Counted from the first letter of the stretch, positions 18,556-27,514 are shown. The stretch: 64,000 nucleotides of DNA from Flavobacteriaceae bacterium (GCA_017857815.1 JAFMCL010000003.1:44472-108471), one strand, 5' to 3'. The notes: generated from the letters alone by a model not told the origin. Program-made: numbers and translations.

Positions 18556-20080
18556 ATTAAAAACAACAGTATTAATCCTTCTTGGATTATTTGTAAACTG
18601 TCAAAATAAAGAACAAAAACAGTCTAAACCCAATGTTATCTTGGTAATCGTAGATGATATGGGTTTTTCTGATTTAGGAGCTTATGGAAGCGAAATAAGC
18701 ACACCCAACATCGATCGTTTGGCAGCGGAAGGGGTTCGCTTTTCAAATGCTTACAACACTTCGAAATGTTTCCCTTCACGCGCTTGTATTCTTACTGGTC
18801 TTTATTCACAACAAACAGGATATAATAAAGATTTTAAGCAACCCATGCGAAATGCCATTACCCTAGGAGAATTGTTCAAATCTGCGGGGTATACCACCTT
18901 ATGGTCTGGAAAGCATCACAGTACAGAAAACCCAATTGATCGTGGGTTTGATCATTACAGTGGCTTGTTGGATGGAGCTTCAAATCATTTTAATCCGGGT
19001 AAACAAAGAGAAGGTGAAGCGACTCCCGCCCATAAAGTTGGAAAAACAAGAAGCTGGATCATTGAAGGGGAAATTTTCACCCCATACACCCCTGAATCAA
19101 AAGACTTTTATACGACGGACACTTTTACAGACTATGCGTTGGATTGGATAAATGAAATCGAAGCAGAACAACCTTTCTTTTTATACCTTTCCTACACTGC
19201 CCCGCACGATCCATTGATGGCATGGCCAGAGGACATAAAGAAGTATGAGGACAAATATAATGATGGTTATGAAGCCATTCGGGAAGCTAGATTTAAAAAA
19301 CAGCTAGAATTAGGGATCCTACCAAAAAACAGTAAGCTGTCAATCGCCTATCACAAAAAATGGTCAACACTTTCAGAGGAAAAAAGAAAAGAAGAAAGCC
19401 GCACCATGGCCGTTTATGCTGCAATGATAGATCGAATTGATCAAAATATTGGACGGTTAACTGATAAATTAAAAGAACATGGAACTCTCAAAAACACCTT
19501 AATACTTTTCACCTCGGACAATGGTGCATCTGGAGAAGTCGTTAACGTTCCCGGAGGAACGGGAGAAATAGGGGCGGCGACCAACTGGAAATCTTTAGGT
19601 AAAAATTGGGCCAATGTTTCAAATACGCCTTATAAGTTTTTCAAAAACTGGAGTCATGAAGGGGGGATTAAAACTCCTTTAATTGCTTATTGGCCAGAAA
19701 AAATTAAAGCTTCAAACCGGGTGGTTCATACCCCGGTTCATTTTATTGATTTTATGAAAACATTTTCAGAACTACTTGGGATTGATTATCCAAGTAATTA
19801 CAAAGGTGAAGAAATCATTCCAAGCCCAGGAATTAGTTTTTTAAAAGCGTTAAAAAATCAAAAAACCGATGCCAAAACTCGGGCTATATTTTGGGAATGG
19901 ACCAAAGGAAAAGCTATAAGAAAAGGAGATTGGAAGCTGGTCGCTTATGATGGTGTTTGGGAGCTGTATGATTTAAAAAATGATCCAATTGAACAAAATA
20001 ATGTTATTGCAAAAAATCCAGCAGTAGAAGAAGAATTAAAGAAGCTGCACCTCAAATGGATGGCTGAAACAAAAAAATAA
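18545..20080 (+). CDS. S1-family arylsulfatase lipoprotein
   Basis: A 511-residue sulfatase with lipobox LFVNC (Cys19). VIVDDMGFSDLGAYG and the formylglycine motif starting at Cys75 (CFPSRACILTGLY) are typical of arylsulfatase-type S1 enzymes; FTSDNGASGE follows near 320. The start codon is GTG at 18545, within the last codons of the DUF1080 gene (11-base overlap), which implies translational coupling. The downstream sulfatase gene begins 144 bases later after a weak hairpin. Confidence 0.93.
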   Translation: MNFKLKTTVLILLGLFVNCQNKEQKQSKPNVILVIVDDMGFSDLGAYGSEISTPNIDRLAAEGVRFSNAYNTSKCFPSRACILTGLYSQQTGYNKDFKQPMRNAITLGELFKSAGYTTLWSGKHHSTENPIDRGFDHYSGLLDGASNHFNPGKQREGEATPAHKVGKTRSWIIEGEIFTPYTPESKDFYTTDTFTDYALDWINEIEAEQPFFLYLSYTAPHDPLMAWPEDIKKYEDKYNDGYEAIREARFKKQLELGILPKNSKLSIAYHKKWSTLSEEKRKEESRTMAVYAAMIDRIDQNIGRLTDKLKEHGTLKNTLILFTSDNGASGEVVNVPGGTGEIGAATNWKSLGKNWANVSNTPYKFFKNWSHEGGIKTPLIAYWPEKIKASNRVVHTPVHFIDFMKTFSELLGIDYPSNYKGEEIIPSPGISFLKALKNQKTDAKTRAIFWEWTKGKAIRKGDWKLVAYDGVWELYDLKNDPIEQNNVIAKNPAVEEELKKLHLKWMAETKK

Positions 20081-20126
20081 ACTACAAAACTGATCATAGT
20101 GAATGCGAAGTCTCTCATTTATTTGT

Positions 20127-20155
20127 ACCAAAAAGTGAAAAATATTTTTTTTGGT
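20127..20155 (+). terminator. AT-rich hairpin between two sulfatase genes
   Basis: ACCAAAAA (20127-20134) and TTTTTGGT (20148-20155) form a perfect 8-base inverted repeat with a 13-base loop. The stem is AT-rich and has no separate T-run beyond it, so it may be an RNA-stabilising or attenuating hairpin rather than a true terminator. Confidence 0.3.
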
Positions 20156-20224
20156 TTCAGATAGTTCGTGTTACTGGATATTCATAGCTGATTTTATAGA
20201 TATTAAATCAAAAAGACATTTTTA

Positions 20225-22093
20225 ATGACCAATAAAATTAAATACTGGGGATTTATTTTTTTAATATATGCTGCGGTCAGTGGACAATCCGTAAATATAA
20301 AACAACCCAATATTCTATGGATTAGTATTGAAGACATAAGTCCTGATTTAGGATGTTATGGAGACAAGCTTGCAAAAACTCCAGTTTTAGACGAATTAGC
20401 CAAGAAGGGGTTTAGATATACGAATGCGATTGCCACCGCACCGGTTTGTGCACCGGCTCGAAATTCAATTATTACAGGAATGTACCCAACTTCAACAGGA
20501 GGTGCAGACATGAGGACTATGGGAAAACTGCCAAAAAACGTTTTGCTGTATCCCGAAATATTAAGAAAACAGGGGTATTATTGCACGAATAATGTCAAAG
20601 AAGATTACAACCTAGATCTTAAAAGAAATATTTGGGATGAATCTAGCACCAGTGCTCATTGGAAAAACAGACCTTCTCCTGAAACACCTTTTTTTGCGAT
20701 TTTCAATCTTACATTGACCCATGAAAGTTGTATTAACAATGAGGTAAAACACAATTTAAAAACAAAAAATCTTCCAGAAGATTTACGAATAAATCCTAAA
20801 GAGGTGACAGTCCCCTCCTACTTTCCAGACACTCCTGTGGTTCGTGAATTATTGGCACGGCATTATGATAACATTTCAGAAATGGATCGCGTTGTGGGAG
20901 GCTTATTGGAAGAACTTAAACAAAATGGGTTAAGTGAAAATACAATTGTATTTTTTTATTCAGATCATGGAACGGGATTGCCCCGACACAAACGTTGGTT
21001 GTTTGATACTGGAGTAAAAGTCCCTTTTATTGTTTACCTCCCCGAAGCCTTTAAAGACCTCTACCCTACTGCTCCTGGAAAGGAACAAGATCGATTGATC
21101 AGTTTTGTTGATTTAGCACCTACAGTACTTAATTTGGCAAATATTACGATTCCTAAAAACATGCAAGGACAAGCTTTTTTAGGAAAACAATTAAAGGCAG
21201 AGAAAGCATACGTATTCATTGGAAGAGGAAGAATGGATGAGCGCTATGATATGCAAAGAGGAGTGAGGACGAAAAAGTACAAGTACATTCGTTACTATGA
21301 ACCCAATAAGCCTTTTATCCAATTTATGAATACGCCCGAGAGCGGCCCTCTCATGACCGAGTTAAGGATTGCCGAAAAAGCAGGAACACTGTCCCCAGAA
21401 GCAATGCAACTTGTTGCAACAACAAAACCAAAAGAATCCCTTTTCGATCTAGAAAATGATCCCGATGAATTTAATGACTTGGCTCTAAACCCAGAATACA
21501 AAAAGGAATTGTTAAAACTCAGAGGAGTTCATGAGCAATGGATGTTTGACGTTCTCGATGTCGGATTGATTCCAGAACCCATTTTAAGAGATTGGGAAGT
21601 GAGACACAATGCCTCGATCTATGACATCTTGAGAAAAGATTCTACATATTATAAAGAGTTATTATTAATGTCCTCATCAAAGGACGAAAAAGAACTAAAA
21701 AAAGGATTGGCTCATGAGAATGAAGCCGTTAGGTACTGGGCTGCCAATGGAATTTCCAACCTTCATTCTAAACCTGATTCGAATTTAATTAAGAAATTAA
21801 AATTAATGTTGCGAGATCAAAACATCAATGTAGCAATCGCAGCTGCTGCTGCGCTGCTCAAACACGAAAATGAATCGAAGGATCTCTTAGCCCCAATAAA
21901 AAAAGGTTTTAAGTCCAAAAATGAATGGACAAGACTGCAATCAGCTTTGGTCGTAGATGATTTTAGTTTTGTTGCTGCTGCTATGGAAAACACAATTCAA
22001 AAGCAAAAAGAATCAGATCCCAACAAGTATGTTGTTCGGGTATTAAATCACGCTTTGAACAGGCTAAACAAAACAAGCTTCAACGTAAAATAG
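20225..22093 (+). CDS. S1-family sulfatase (heparan N-sulfatase-like) with C-terminal helical repeats
   Basis: A 622-residue exported enzyme. A signal peptide ends near VSGQS. WISIEDISPDLGCYG, with Glu-Asp instead of Asp-Asp, and the formylglycine motif at Cys75 (CAPARNSIITG) fit the N-sulfoglucosamine-sulfohydrolase-like group; YSDHGTGLPRHKRW is another group block. After the sulfatase fold ends near residue 460, about 150 residues form alanine-rich helical pairs that look like HEAT repeats (for example AVRYWAANGISNL and NVAIAAAAALLKHE). This tail probably mediates protein contacts. Whether it acts on N- or O-sulfate is unknown. Confidence 0.9.
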   Translation: MTNKIKYWGFIFLIYAAVSGQSVNIKQPNILWISIEDISPDLGCYGDKLAKTPVLDELAKKGFRYTNAIATAPVCAPARNSIITGMYPTSTGGADMRTMGKLPKNVLLYPEILRKQGYYCTNNVKEDYNLDLKRNIWDESSTSAHWKNRPSPETPFFAIFNLTLTHESCINNEVKHNLKTKNLPEDLRINPKEVTVPSYFPDTPVVRELLARHYDNISEMDRVVGGLLEELKQNGLSENTIVFFYSDHGTGLPRHKRWLFDTGVKVPFIVYLPEAFKDLYPTAPGKEQDRLISFVDLAPTVLNLANITIPKNMQGQAFLGKQLKAEKAYVFIGRGRMDERYDMQRGVRTKKYKYIRYYEPNKPFIQFMNTPESGPLMTELRIAEKAGTLSPEAMQLVATTKPKESLFDLENDPDEFNDLALNPEYKKELLKLRGVHEQWMFDVLDVGLIPEPILRDWEVRHNASIYDILRKDSTYYKELLLMSSSKDEKELKKGLAHENEAVRYWAANGISNLHSKPDSNLIKKLKLMLRDQNINVAIAAAAALLKHENESKDLLAPIKKGFKSKNEWTRLQSALVVDDFSFVAAAMENTIQKQKESDPNKYVVRVLNHALNRLNKTSFNVK

Positions 22094-22130
22094 GCTTTAT
22101 AAATTATTTAATATTAGCCTTTTTAAACTT
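22086..22130 (+). terminator. Possible weak terminator after the sulfatase gene
   Basis: AGGCT (about 22092-22096) can pair with AGCCT before a T-run near 22121-22130, with a long AT-rich loop. The stem is only five GC-containing pairs, so the call is tentative. It would separate the sulfatase unit from the next promoter. Confidence 0.35.
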
Positions 22131-22215
22131 TTTCAACAAAAAAGAGTCTATTTTTTATGTGTAAATCATTTGATTAAAAAAACTTATTAATCATTCAACA
22201 ATTAATATTTTTTTA

Positions 22216-22223
22216 TACTTTTG
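22216..22223 (+). promoter_or_regulatory. -7 promoter element of the oxidoreductase operon
   Basis: TACTTTTG matches TAnnTTTG exactly. No TTG is visible at the usual distance upstream. A start site near 22230 would place operator copy 3 at about +11 to +22, where a bound repressor would block elongation. Confidence 0.5.
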
Positions 22224-22240
22224 AATAGTAACTACATTTC

Positions 22241-22252
22241 GTGCACGCACAC
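22241..22252 (+). promoter_or_regulatory. Shared operator-like motif, copy 3
   Basis: GTGCACGCACAC, 30 bases before the ATG of the Tat-type oxidoreductase gene and just downstream of its -7 element. It equals the reverse complement of copy 2 and differs from copy 1 at one base. It ties this operon to the sulfatase operons as one regulon. Confidence 0.75.
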
Positions 22253-22282
22253 TTAACAATAATAATTTAACGAGACATAAAA

Positions 22283-23665
22283 ATGGATTTAAACCGAAGA
22301 AAATTTATTAGAGGAGCCTCCTTAGTATCTGCTGGTGTAATCACAGGGGTTAGCGGCGTCAGTGCTGCTACAAGTTCAATGAGCGCAAAAAGCTATAATC
22401 GAATTATCGGATCAAACGATCGAATCAACCTAGGTATCGTCGGGTTTTCAAATCGTGTCAAGGGTTCTTTAATTCCAGCATTCCTTAATCACTCCAAAAA
22501 ACAAAACTGTCAAATTGTTGGTGTTTCTGACATTTGGAACAGACGAAGAGCCGAAGGAAAAGAATATATCGGGAAATTGACTGGAGACAACATCACAACT
22601 TGGAGAAACAACGAAGAGATGTATGACAAAAATGAGATTGATGCAGTGATCATCTCTACAGCAGATTTTCAACATGCTTTGCATACGGTTCAAGCGGCCA
22701 ATGCAAAAAAAGACGTTTATGTTGAAAAACCATTTGCTGAAACCATGGATGATGCAAGAATTGGTCTCAAAGCCGTTAATGAAGCTGGTATAGTTTTACA
22801 AGTCGGTTCTCAAAGAAGAAGTGGAAAGAACTACCACGCAGCTGATAAATACGTCAAATCGGGAGCGTTTGGAGACATCGTAATGGTAGAAATGTCATGG
22901 AATGTTAACCAACCTGGTCGATGGAGAGTCTATCCAAATCAAGTAAGTGATATTAGAGAATCTGATACCGACTGGAAAAGATACTTAATGAATCGTCCCT
23001 ACGAAAAATGGGATCCAAGAAAATATTTAGAGTATCGATTGTTCTGGCCCTTTTCTTCAGGAATTCCTGGTCAATGGATGGCGCATCAAATTGACACGGT
23101 GCACTGGTTCTCTGGTCTTGACCATCCTAGAAGTGTCGCTGCAAATGGCGGTATTTATTTATGGAAAGATGGTCGCAGTAATTTTGACACCATGACTGCT
23201 GTGTTTGATTATGGACCACTAAACGATCCTACCAATGGATTTCAAGTAGTTTACTCCTCAAGATTTACAAACTCTGCTGGAGGGACTAAAGAGATTTATT
23301 ACTCAAATGGTGGTGAATTGAACTTAAAAACAAATAAAGTGACCCCTAACGGAGGATTAATTGAACGTTATTCAAAGGCGATGAACATGAAGCCAAATCT
23401 GTTGGATAGCTTCTCTTTGAGTGATCGTGAAGCTAAGGTTGTTACTTCTGCCAACACTGGTGTAGACAACACTACTTCTAATCACATGTTAAACTGGTTA
23501 GAATGCTTGAGAAGCAGAGAAACTACAAATGCTCCTGTAAAAGCAGGATACAACCATTCGATTGCAAACATCATGACTACAGCTTCTTTGAGAACAGGTC
23601 TTAAGGCTACTTTTGATGAAAAGAATCAAGAAGTTTTAGCAGGTGGAAAAGTGTTTAAATATTAA
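22283..23665 (+). CDS. Tat-exported Gfo/Idh/MocA family oxidoreductase
   Basis: A 460-residue protein, first gene of a rightward five-gene operon. NRRKFIRGAS at the N-terminus is a Tat motif, followed by a small-residue-rich hydrophobic region. The Rossmann region begins INLGIVGFSNRVKGS, VEKPFAE lies near residue 150, and FSSGIPGQWMAHQIDTVHWFSG near 255 is the substrate-side block. The second motif Gly is replaced in GFSNR, as in other exported members. Followed by DUF6807 and DUF1080 genes, it is the likely dehydrogenase of an oxidative glycoside-cleavage module. The substrate is unknown. Confidence 0.9.
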   Translation: MDLNRRKFIRGASLVSAGVITGVSGVSAATSSMSAKSYNRIIGSNDRINLGIVGFSNRVKGSLIPAFLNHSKKQNCQIVGVSDIWNRRRAEGKEYIGKLTGDNITTWRNNEEMYDKNEIDAVIISTADFQHALHTVQAANAKKDVYVEKPFAETMDDARIGLKAVNEAGIVLQVGSQRRSGKNYHAADKYVKSGAFGDIVMVEMSWNVNQPGRWRVYPNQVSDIRESDTDWKRYLMNRPYEKWDPRKYLEYRLFWPFSSGIPGQWMAHQIDTVHWFSGLDHPRSVAANGGIYLWKDGRSNFDTMTAVFDYGPLNDPTNGFQVVYSSRFTNSAGGTKEIYYSNGGELNLKTNKVTPNGGLIERYSKAMNMKPNLLDSFSLSDREAKVVTSANTGVDNTTSNHMLNWLECLRSRETTNAPVKAGYNHSIANIMTTASLRTGLKATFDEKNQEVLAGGKVFKY

Positions 23666-23674
23666 AATGAAACA

Positions 23675-24712
23675 ATGGTTAAAACATATTTATTAATTTT
23701 AATTTTCGCAATTACGATGAGTGCTTGTGGAGAAAAACCCAAAACTACCGCAGCAGATCCTGTTGCGGTAGTTTTCGTTAACGATACTTTGAATAAGAAA
23801 GTCGAAGTGCACCTAAATGGGTCTTTGTTTACCAATTATTTGTACCAGGCTGAATTACCAAAGCCAGTACTTTTTCCTTTAAAAACCTCAAGTGGCAAAT
23901 CTCTTACTAGAGGTTTCCCTATTGAACCTAAAAAGGGTGAACGAATCGATCATCCCCACCACATGGGGCATTGGTTTAACTATGGTGATGTTAATGGCTT
24001 AGATTTTTGGAACAACTCGGATGCGATTGCGAAAGATAAATTACACAATTACGGAAAGATCGTTCATGTTGATTTAATCGATCTCAACCAAAAAGACGGA
24101 AGTATATCCACCAAAAGCAGATGGGATTCAACAACAGGAGAGTCGCTTTTAACCGAAGAAACTACTTTTAAATTTTCTCAAAAAGGAAACACACGTATTG
24201 TAGACAGAATTACGAAAATAAAAGCCTTAATCGATATTTCTTTTAAAGACAACAAGGAAGGTGTTTTTGGTGTTCGAGTAACAAGAGCGATGGAGCTTCC
24301 TTCAAAAAAACCTGCCAAATACGTTGATGCTCAAGGTATTCCAACGAAGGTTGCTGTTTTGGACAACACTGGCGTGAATGGAAATTATATCAGCAGCGAA
24401 GGCGTGGAAGGAAAAGACGTTTGGGGAACAAGAGCCAAATGGGTTAAGCTTTACAGCACCATGGAGGATGAGCCAGTTTCTATTACGATCATTGATAATC
24501 CTAAAAACGTAGGTTATCCAACCTACTGGCATGCTCGAGATTACGGTCTATTCGCCGCGAATCCTTTAGGGCAAGAGGTGTTTTCAAAAGGAAAGGAAAA
24601 ACTCAATTTTTCACTTAAAAAAGACAAATCTGTAACATTTCATTACAGAATGTTAATTCACAATGGAAGTGTTTTAAGTGCAGAGGATATCAACGCATTT
24701 ACTTTTAAATAA
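23675..24712 (+). CDS. DUF6807/PmoA-family lipoprotein
   Basis: A 345-residue predicted lipoprotein (TMSAC, Cys17). The block DHPHHMGHWFNYGDVNGLDFW near residues 92-112 is the family signature, rich in His that could bind metal. HARDYGLFAANPLG and FHYRMLIHNG occur near the C-terminus. The family carries the name PmoA (methane oxygenase) in databases, but nothing here supports methane oxidation. Its frequent pairing with Gfo/Idh/MocA and DUF1080 genes points to sugar processing. It lies 9 bases after the oxidoreductase gene and 17 before the DUF1080 gene. Confidence 0.85.
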   Translation: MVKTYLLILIFAITMSACGEKPKTTAADPVAVVFVNDTLNKKVEVHLNGSLFTNYLYQAELPKPVLFPLKTSSGKSLTRGFPIEPKKGERIDHPHHMGHWFNYGDVNGLDFWNNSDAIAKDKLHNYGKIVHVDLIDLNQKDGSISTKSRWDSTTGESLLTEETTFKFSQKGNTRIVDRITKIKALIDISFKDNKEGVFGVRVTRAMELPSKKPAKYVDAQGIPTKVAVLDNTGVNGNYISSEGVEGKDVWGTRAKWVKLYSTMEDEPVSITIIDNPKNVGYPTYWHARDYGLFAANPLGQEVFSKGKEKLNFSLKKDKSVTFHYRMLIHNGSVLSAEDINAFTFK

Positions 24713-24729
24713 TGTAAAACTAGCCCATA

Positions 24730-25410
24730 ATGAATTCTATCAATTTTTTAAAAATTTATTTGTTGTCTTTGTTACTCGTTTTCAATCTATCTTTTGCAAA
24801 ACAAACTGGAGCCCCTGATGTTGAAATAACCTTACCTGAAAAGACGGTTAAATTTGAAAGCACAAACAAACCTCCTTATAAAAAATATTTTAACGGAAGA
24901 AATTTTTCAAAATGGGTCTTGCCTGAAGGTAATATTTGGTGGAAAATAGAAGATAAAATAATTAAAGCAAAAAGTGGTCTCAATAAAAAAGGTAGTATCT
25001 TGTGGACTGAAAAAGATTTCGAAAATTACAAAGTTCGTTTAAAATTTAAATTTATTGGCGGCACAATTGACTCTGGTATTTTTATGAGAGGAGACAATCA
25101 ATTAAATCCACAAATACAAATCGGAATTTCTGGATCTCTGAAAAGGGACATGACTGGCTCTCCCTACGTACCAAAAAAAGGCTATCCAAAAGAAGCAACT
25201 GCTGCTGCTTCAGTTCTTAAAATGAATGGTTGGAACACCATTGAGGCGCAAGCAATTGATAACAACTATAAAGTTTGGATAAACGGAAAATATGTGATGG
25301 ATTACGATTTAGAAAATGCCAATCTGAATGGTCCTGTAGGAATTCAATTACACCCGAATAGGGAAATGGAAATTTGGTTTAAAGACATCTCAATTGCGAA
25401 AATTAAATAA
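24730..25410 (+). CDS. Single-domain DUF1080 (3-keto-disaccharide hydrolase family) protein
   Basis: A 226-residue exported protein with a signal peptide ending at SFAKQ. The concanavalin-like DUF1080 domain starts near KKYFNGRNFSKWVLPEG and includes GGTIDSGIFMRGDNQ and GIQLHPNREMEIWFKDI. As in the two-domain paralog at 17173, the expected role is hydrolysis or binding of a glycoside, possibly after 3-oxidation. Here it is linked to DUF6807 and phosphatase genes. Its last 17 bases overlap the next gene. Confidence 0.85.
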   Translation: MNSINFLKIYLLSLLLVFNLSFAKQTGAPDVEITLPEKTVKFESTNKPPYKKYFNGRNFSKWVLPEGNIWWKIEDKIIKAKSGLNKKGSILWTEKDFENYKVRLKFKFIGGTIDSGIFMRGDNQLNPQIQIGISGSLKRDMTGSPYVPKKGYPKEATAAASVLKMNGWNTIEAQAIDNNYKVWINGKYVMDYDLENANLNGPVGIQLHPNREMEIWFKDISIAKIK

Positions 25411-26740
25411 AAAAAAATCAAAGAAGAATAATATTAAAGGAATATTACCACTCTTCGCACTACTTTTTTGTACTTTTTCATTTGGTCAAAAAGAAAAGAA
25501 GCCAAAAGATCTAAGTGAAATAGTCAAAACATGGGCGCAACCCGATGTCTATCCTGACCATATTGTATTGAGTGCTGCTGAAGATCCAACAACCGCTATT
25601 GGGATAAATTGGAGAACAAGTCCCACCTATAAAACTGGTTATGTTGAGATTGCTGTTTCGAATGGTACACCTTATTTCTCATTAAATAGCCAACGAATAG
25701 AGGCCACAAAAATCACCTATGATTCCTCTAAAGATCAAAAGAATGGTTTTATATCTTCTTTTTATGGAATCACGATTAAAGAGTTAAAGCCCAACACACT
25801 CTATGCTTATCGTGTTGGGAACGATGCCTTTAAGAGTGAATGGTTTCAATTTAAAACAGCTGGTGATTCTAAAAAAGAACCTTATTCATTTATTTATGTT
25901 GGAGACGCTCAGAATTATATTTTAGAATTATGGTCAAGGCTAATAAGAACTGCTTTTAAGACGATGCCCGAAGCGAAGTTCATCATCCACGCTGGTGATT
26001 TGGTGAATTATGCGCATAGCGAAACAGAATGGAATGACTGGTTTGATGCAGGAGGGTTCATCCACAGCGAAATTCCTACCATCGCTGTCCCAGGAAATCA
26101 TGAATACCAACGTTTGAATAAGAAAAGTCCTGAAGATGAAAAAGTTCTGTCAGTGCAATGGCAACCCCAGTTTTCTTTTCCTGAGAACGGCCCTAAAAAA
26201 CTCAAAGAAACTTGCTATTTTATTGATTATCCAGACTTAAAGGTAATTGCATTAAACAGTAACTTAGAAATTAGGATGCAAGGGAAATGGCTCAAAAAAG
26301 TTTTGGCTGAAAACGATAAAAAATGGACAGTAGTTACTTATCATCATCCTGCTTTTTCAGCCTCAAGAGAAGAGGGTAACGAAGAAATTATCAAATTTTG
26401 GAAACCCCTTTTCGAGGAATATAATGTCGATCTAGCACTTCAGGGGCATGATCATGCATATGCAAGAGGTGCTGTTTATAATGAAAAGTTAAAAAGTGAA
26501 TTCCTTAAAGGGCCAGTCTATGTTGTTTCGGTAAGCGGAGGTAAAATGTATCCATTAAGCTCGGAAGGTTGGGAAGGATTTGGTGCTGTCAAAAATAAAA
26601 AAGGGCAATACCTTCAATTATTTCAGGTCATCACAATCGATGACAATCAGTTGTTTTATAAATCATACACAGCTTCAGGACAACTGTTCGACAGCTTTAG
26701 GTTAGAAAAAAAGGAGGGTATAACACAATATTTTAAATAA
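25394..26740 (+). CDS. Purple-acid-phosphatase-like metallophosphoesterase
   Basis: A 448-residue exported enzyme. No ATG precedes the signal peptide, so the TTG at 25394 is the likely start, inside the preceding DUF1080 gene. An N-terminal fibronectin-like purple-acid-phosphatase domain (about 45-155) precedes a calcineurin-like domain. All metal motifs are present: YVGDAQ, HAGDLVNY, PGNHEY, TYHHPAFS and QGHDHAYARG. It should remove phosphate esters from glycan or organic phosphates in the periplasm, which suggests the target glycan may carry phosphate as well as sulfate. That last step is inference. Confidence 0.9.
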   Translation: MRKLNKKKSKKNNIKGILPLFALLFCTFSFGQKEKKPKDLSEIVKTWAQPDVYPDHIVLSAAEDPTTAIGINWRTSPTYKTGYVEIAVSNGTPYFSLNSQRIEATKITYDSSKDQKNGFISSFYGITIKELKPNTLYAYRVGNDAFKSEWFQFKTAGDSKKEPYSFIYVGDAQNYILELWSRLIRTAFKTMPEAKFIIHAGDLVNYAHSETEWNDWFDAGGFIHSEIPTIAVPGNHEYQRLNKKSPEDEKVLSVQWQPQFSFPENGPKKLKETCYFIDYPDLKVIALNSNLEIRMQGKWLKKVLAENDKKWTVVTYHHPAFSASREEGNEEIIKFWKPLFEEYNVDLALQGHDHAYARGAVYNEKLKSEFLKGPVYVVSVSGGKMYPLSSEGWEGFGAVKNKKGQYLQLFQVITIDDNQLFYKSYTASGQLFDSFRLEKKEGITQYFK

Positions 26741-26743
26741 ATA

Positions 26744-27514
26744 ATGATACGGTTATTGTTGATTGTCACTTTTATTAGTGCTACTTGTATAATGGTAGTC
26801 GCACAAGACAACCTCAATAGTCCTAAGGATTTAATTCTCCTCATCGGACAATCCAATATGGCGGGTAGAGCTACTTTACTTCCAGTAGATAATAAAGTAA
26901 TCGAAGGTGCGTTTCTATACGATAGTTTAAATCATTGGACACCGCTCAAAAATCCTTTAAACATTCATTCTTCAATTAGAAAAACAGCAAGGATGCAGAA
27001 ATTAAATCTCGGTTATACCTTTGCGAAGAAAATGATCGAAACCAACACATTAAACCCAATAGGTTTGGTCGTAAACGCAAGAGGTGGGACTAAAATACAG
27101 GCATGGGTACCCGGGACATTCTATTACAAAGAAGCCGTAAGAAGAAGTCTTGAAGCAATGAAAGAAGGTGGTAAATTCAGAGCCGTTTTATGGCATCAAG
27201 GAGAAGGAAATCTTAATGATGATGACGATACAGATTACGACGATTATTTTGAGAAATTAAAATCAATAATTCATCAATTAAGAAAAGATTTAAAAAATGA
27301 TAAATTGATTTTTATTGCCGGGGAACTCAATAAGGATAATCCTAAAAACATTCGATTCAAATCTATGTTGGCGAGGCTTGAAACCGAAGTTTCCTTCGCT
27401 GGATGTGTCAAATCAGAGGGTACAAAAACCAGAGACGGTACTCACTTTGACAACGAGGGGCTCAAAATCATGGGAAATCGATATGCAGAAAAATTAATTT
27501 CTATTATGAATTAA
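26744..27514 (+). CDS. SASA/CE6-type carbohydrate esterase
   Basis: A 256-residue exported SGNH-type esterase. After a signal peptide (ending VVAQD) come LLIGQSNMAGRA with the nucleophile Ser, VNARGGTKIQAW, VLWHQGEGN and DGTHFDNEG with the Asp-His pair. This order matches the sialate O-acetylesterase/acetylxylan esterase group, so deacetylation of a glycan is expected. It is the last gene of the operon, 3 bases after the phosphatase. The 110 bases that follow show no clear hairpin or second gene. Confidence 0.88.
   Translation: MIRLLLIVTFISATCIMVVAQDNLNSPKDLILLIGQSNMAGRATLLPVDNKVIEGAFLYDSLNHWTPLKNPLNIHSSIRKTARMQKLNLGYTFAKKMIETNTLNPIGLVVNARGGTKIQAWVPGTFYYKEAVRRSLEAMKEGGKFRAVLWHQGEGNLNDDDDTDYDDYFEKLKSIIHQLRKDLKNDKLIFIAGELNKDNPKNIRFKSMLARLETEVSFAGCVKSEGTKTRDGTHFDNEGLKIMGNRYAEKLISIMN

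Noticed and set aside
15063..22252. GTGCACGC repeats as Z-DNA elements
   Set aside because: They are alternating purine-pyrimidine, but only 12-14 bases long; placement at promoters fits an operator better.
23675..24712. Methane oxygenase subunit
   Set aside because: The family name PmoA suggests it, but the protein is a soluble lipoprotein in a sugar-degradation operon without other methane genes.
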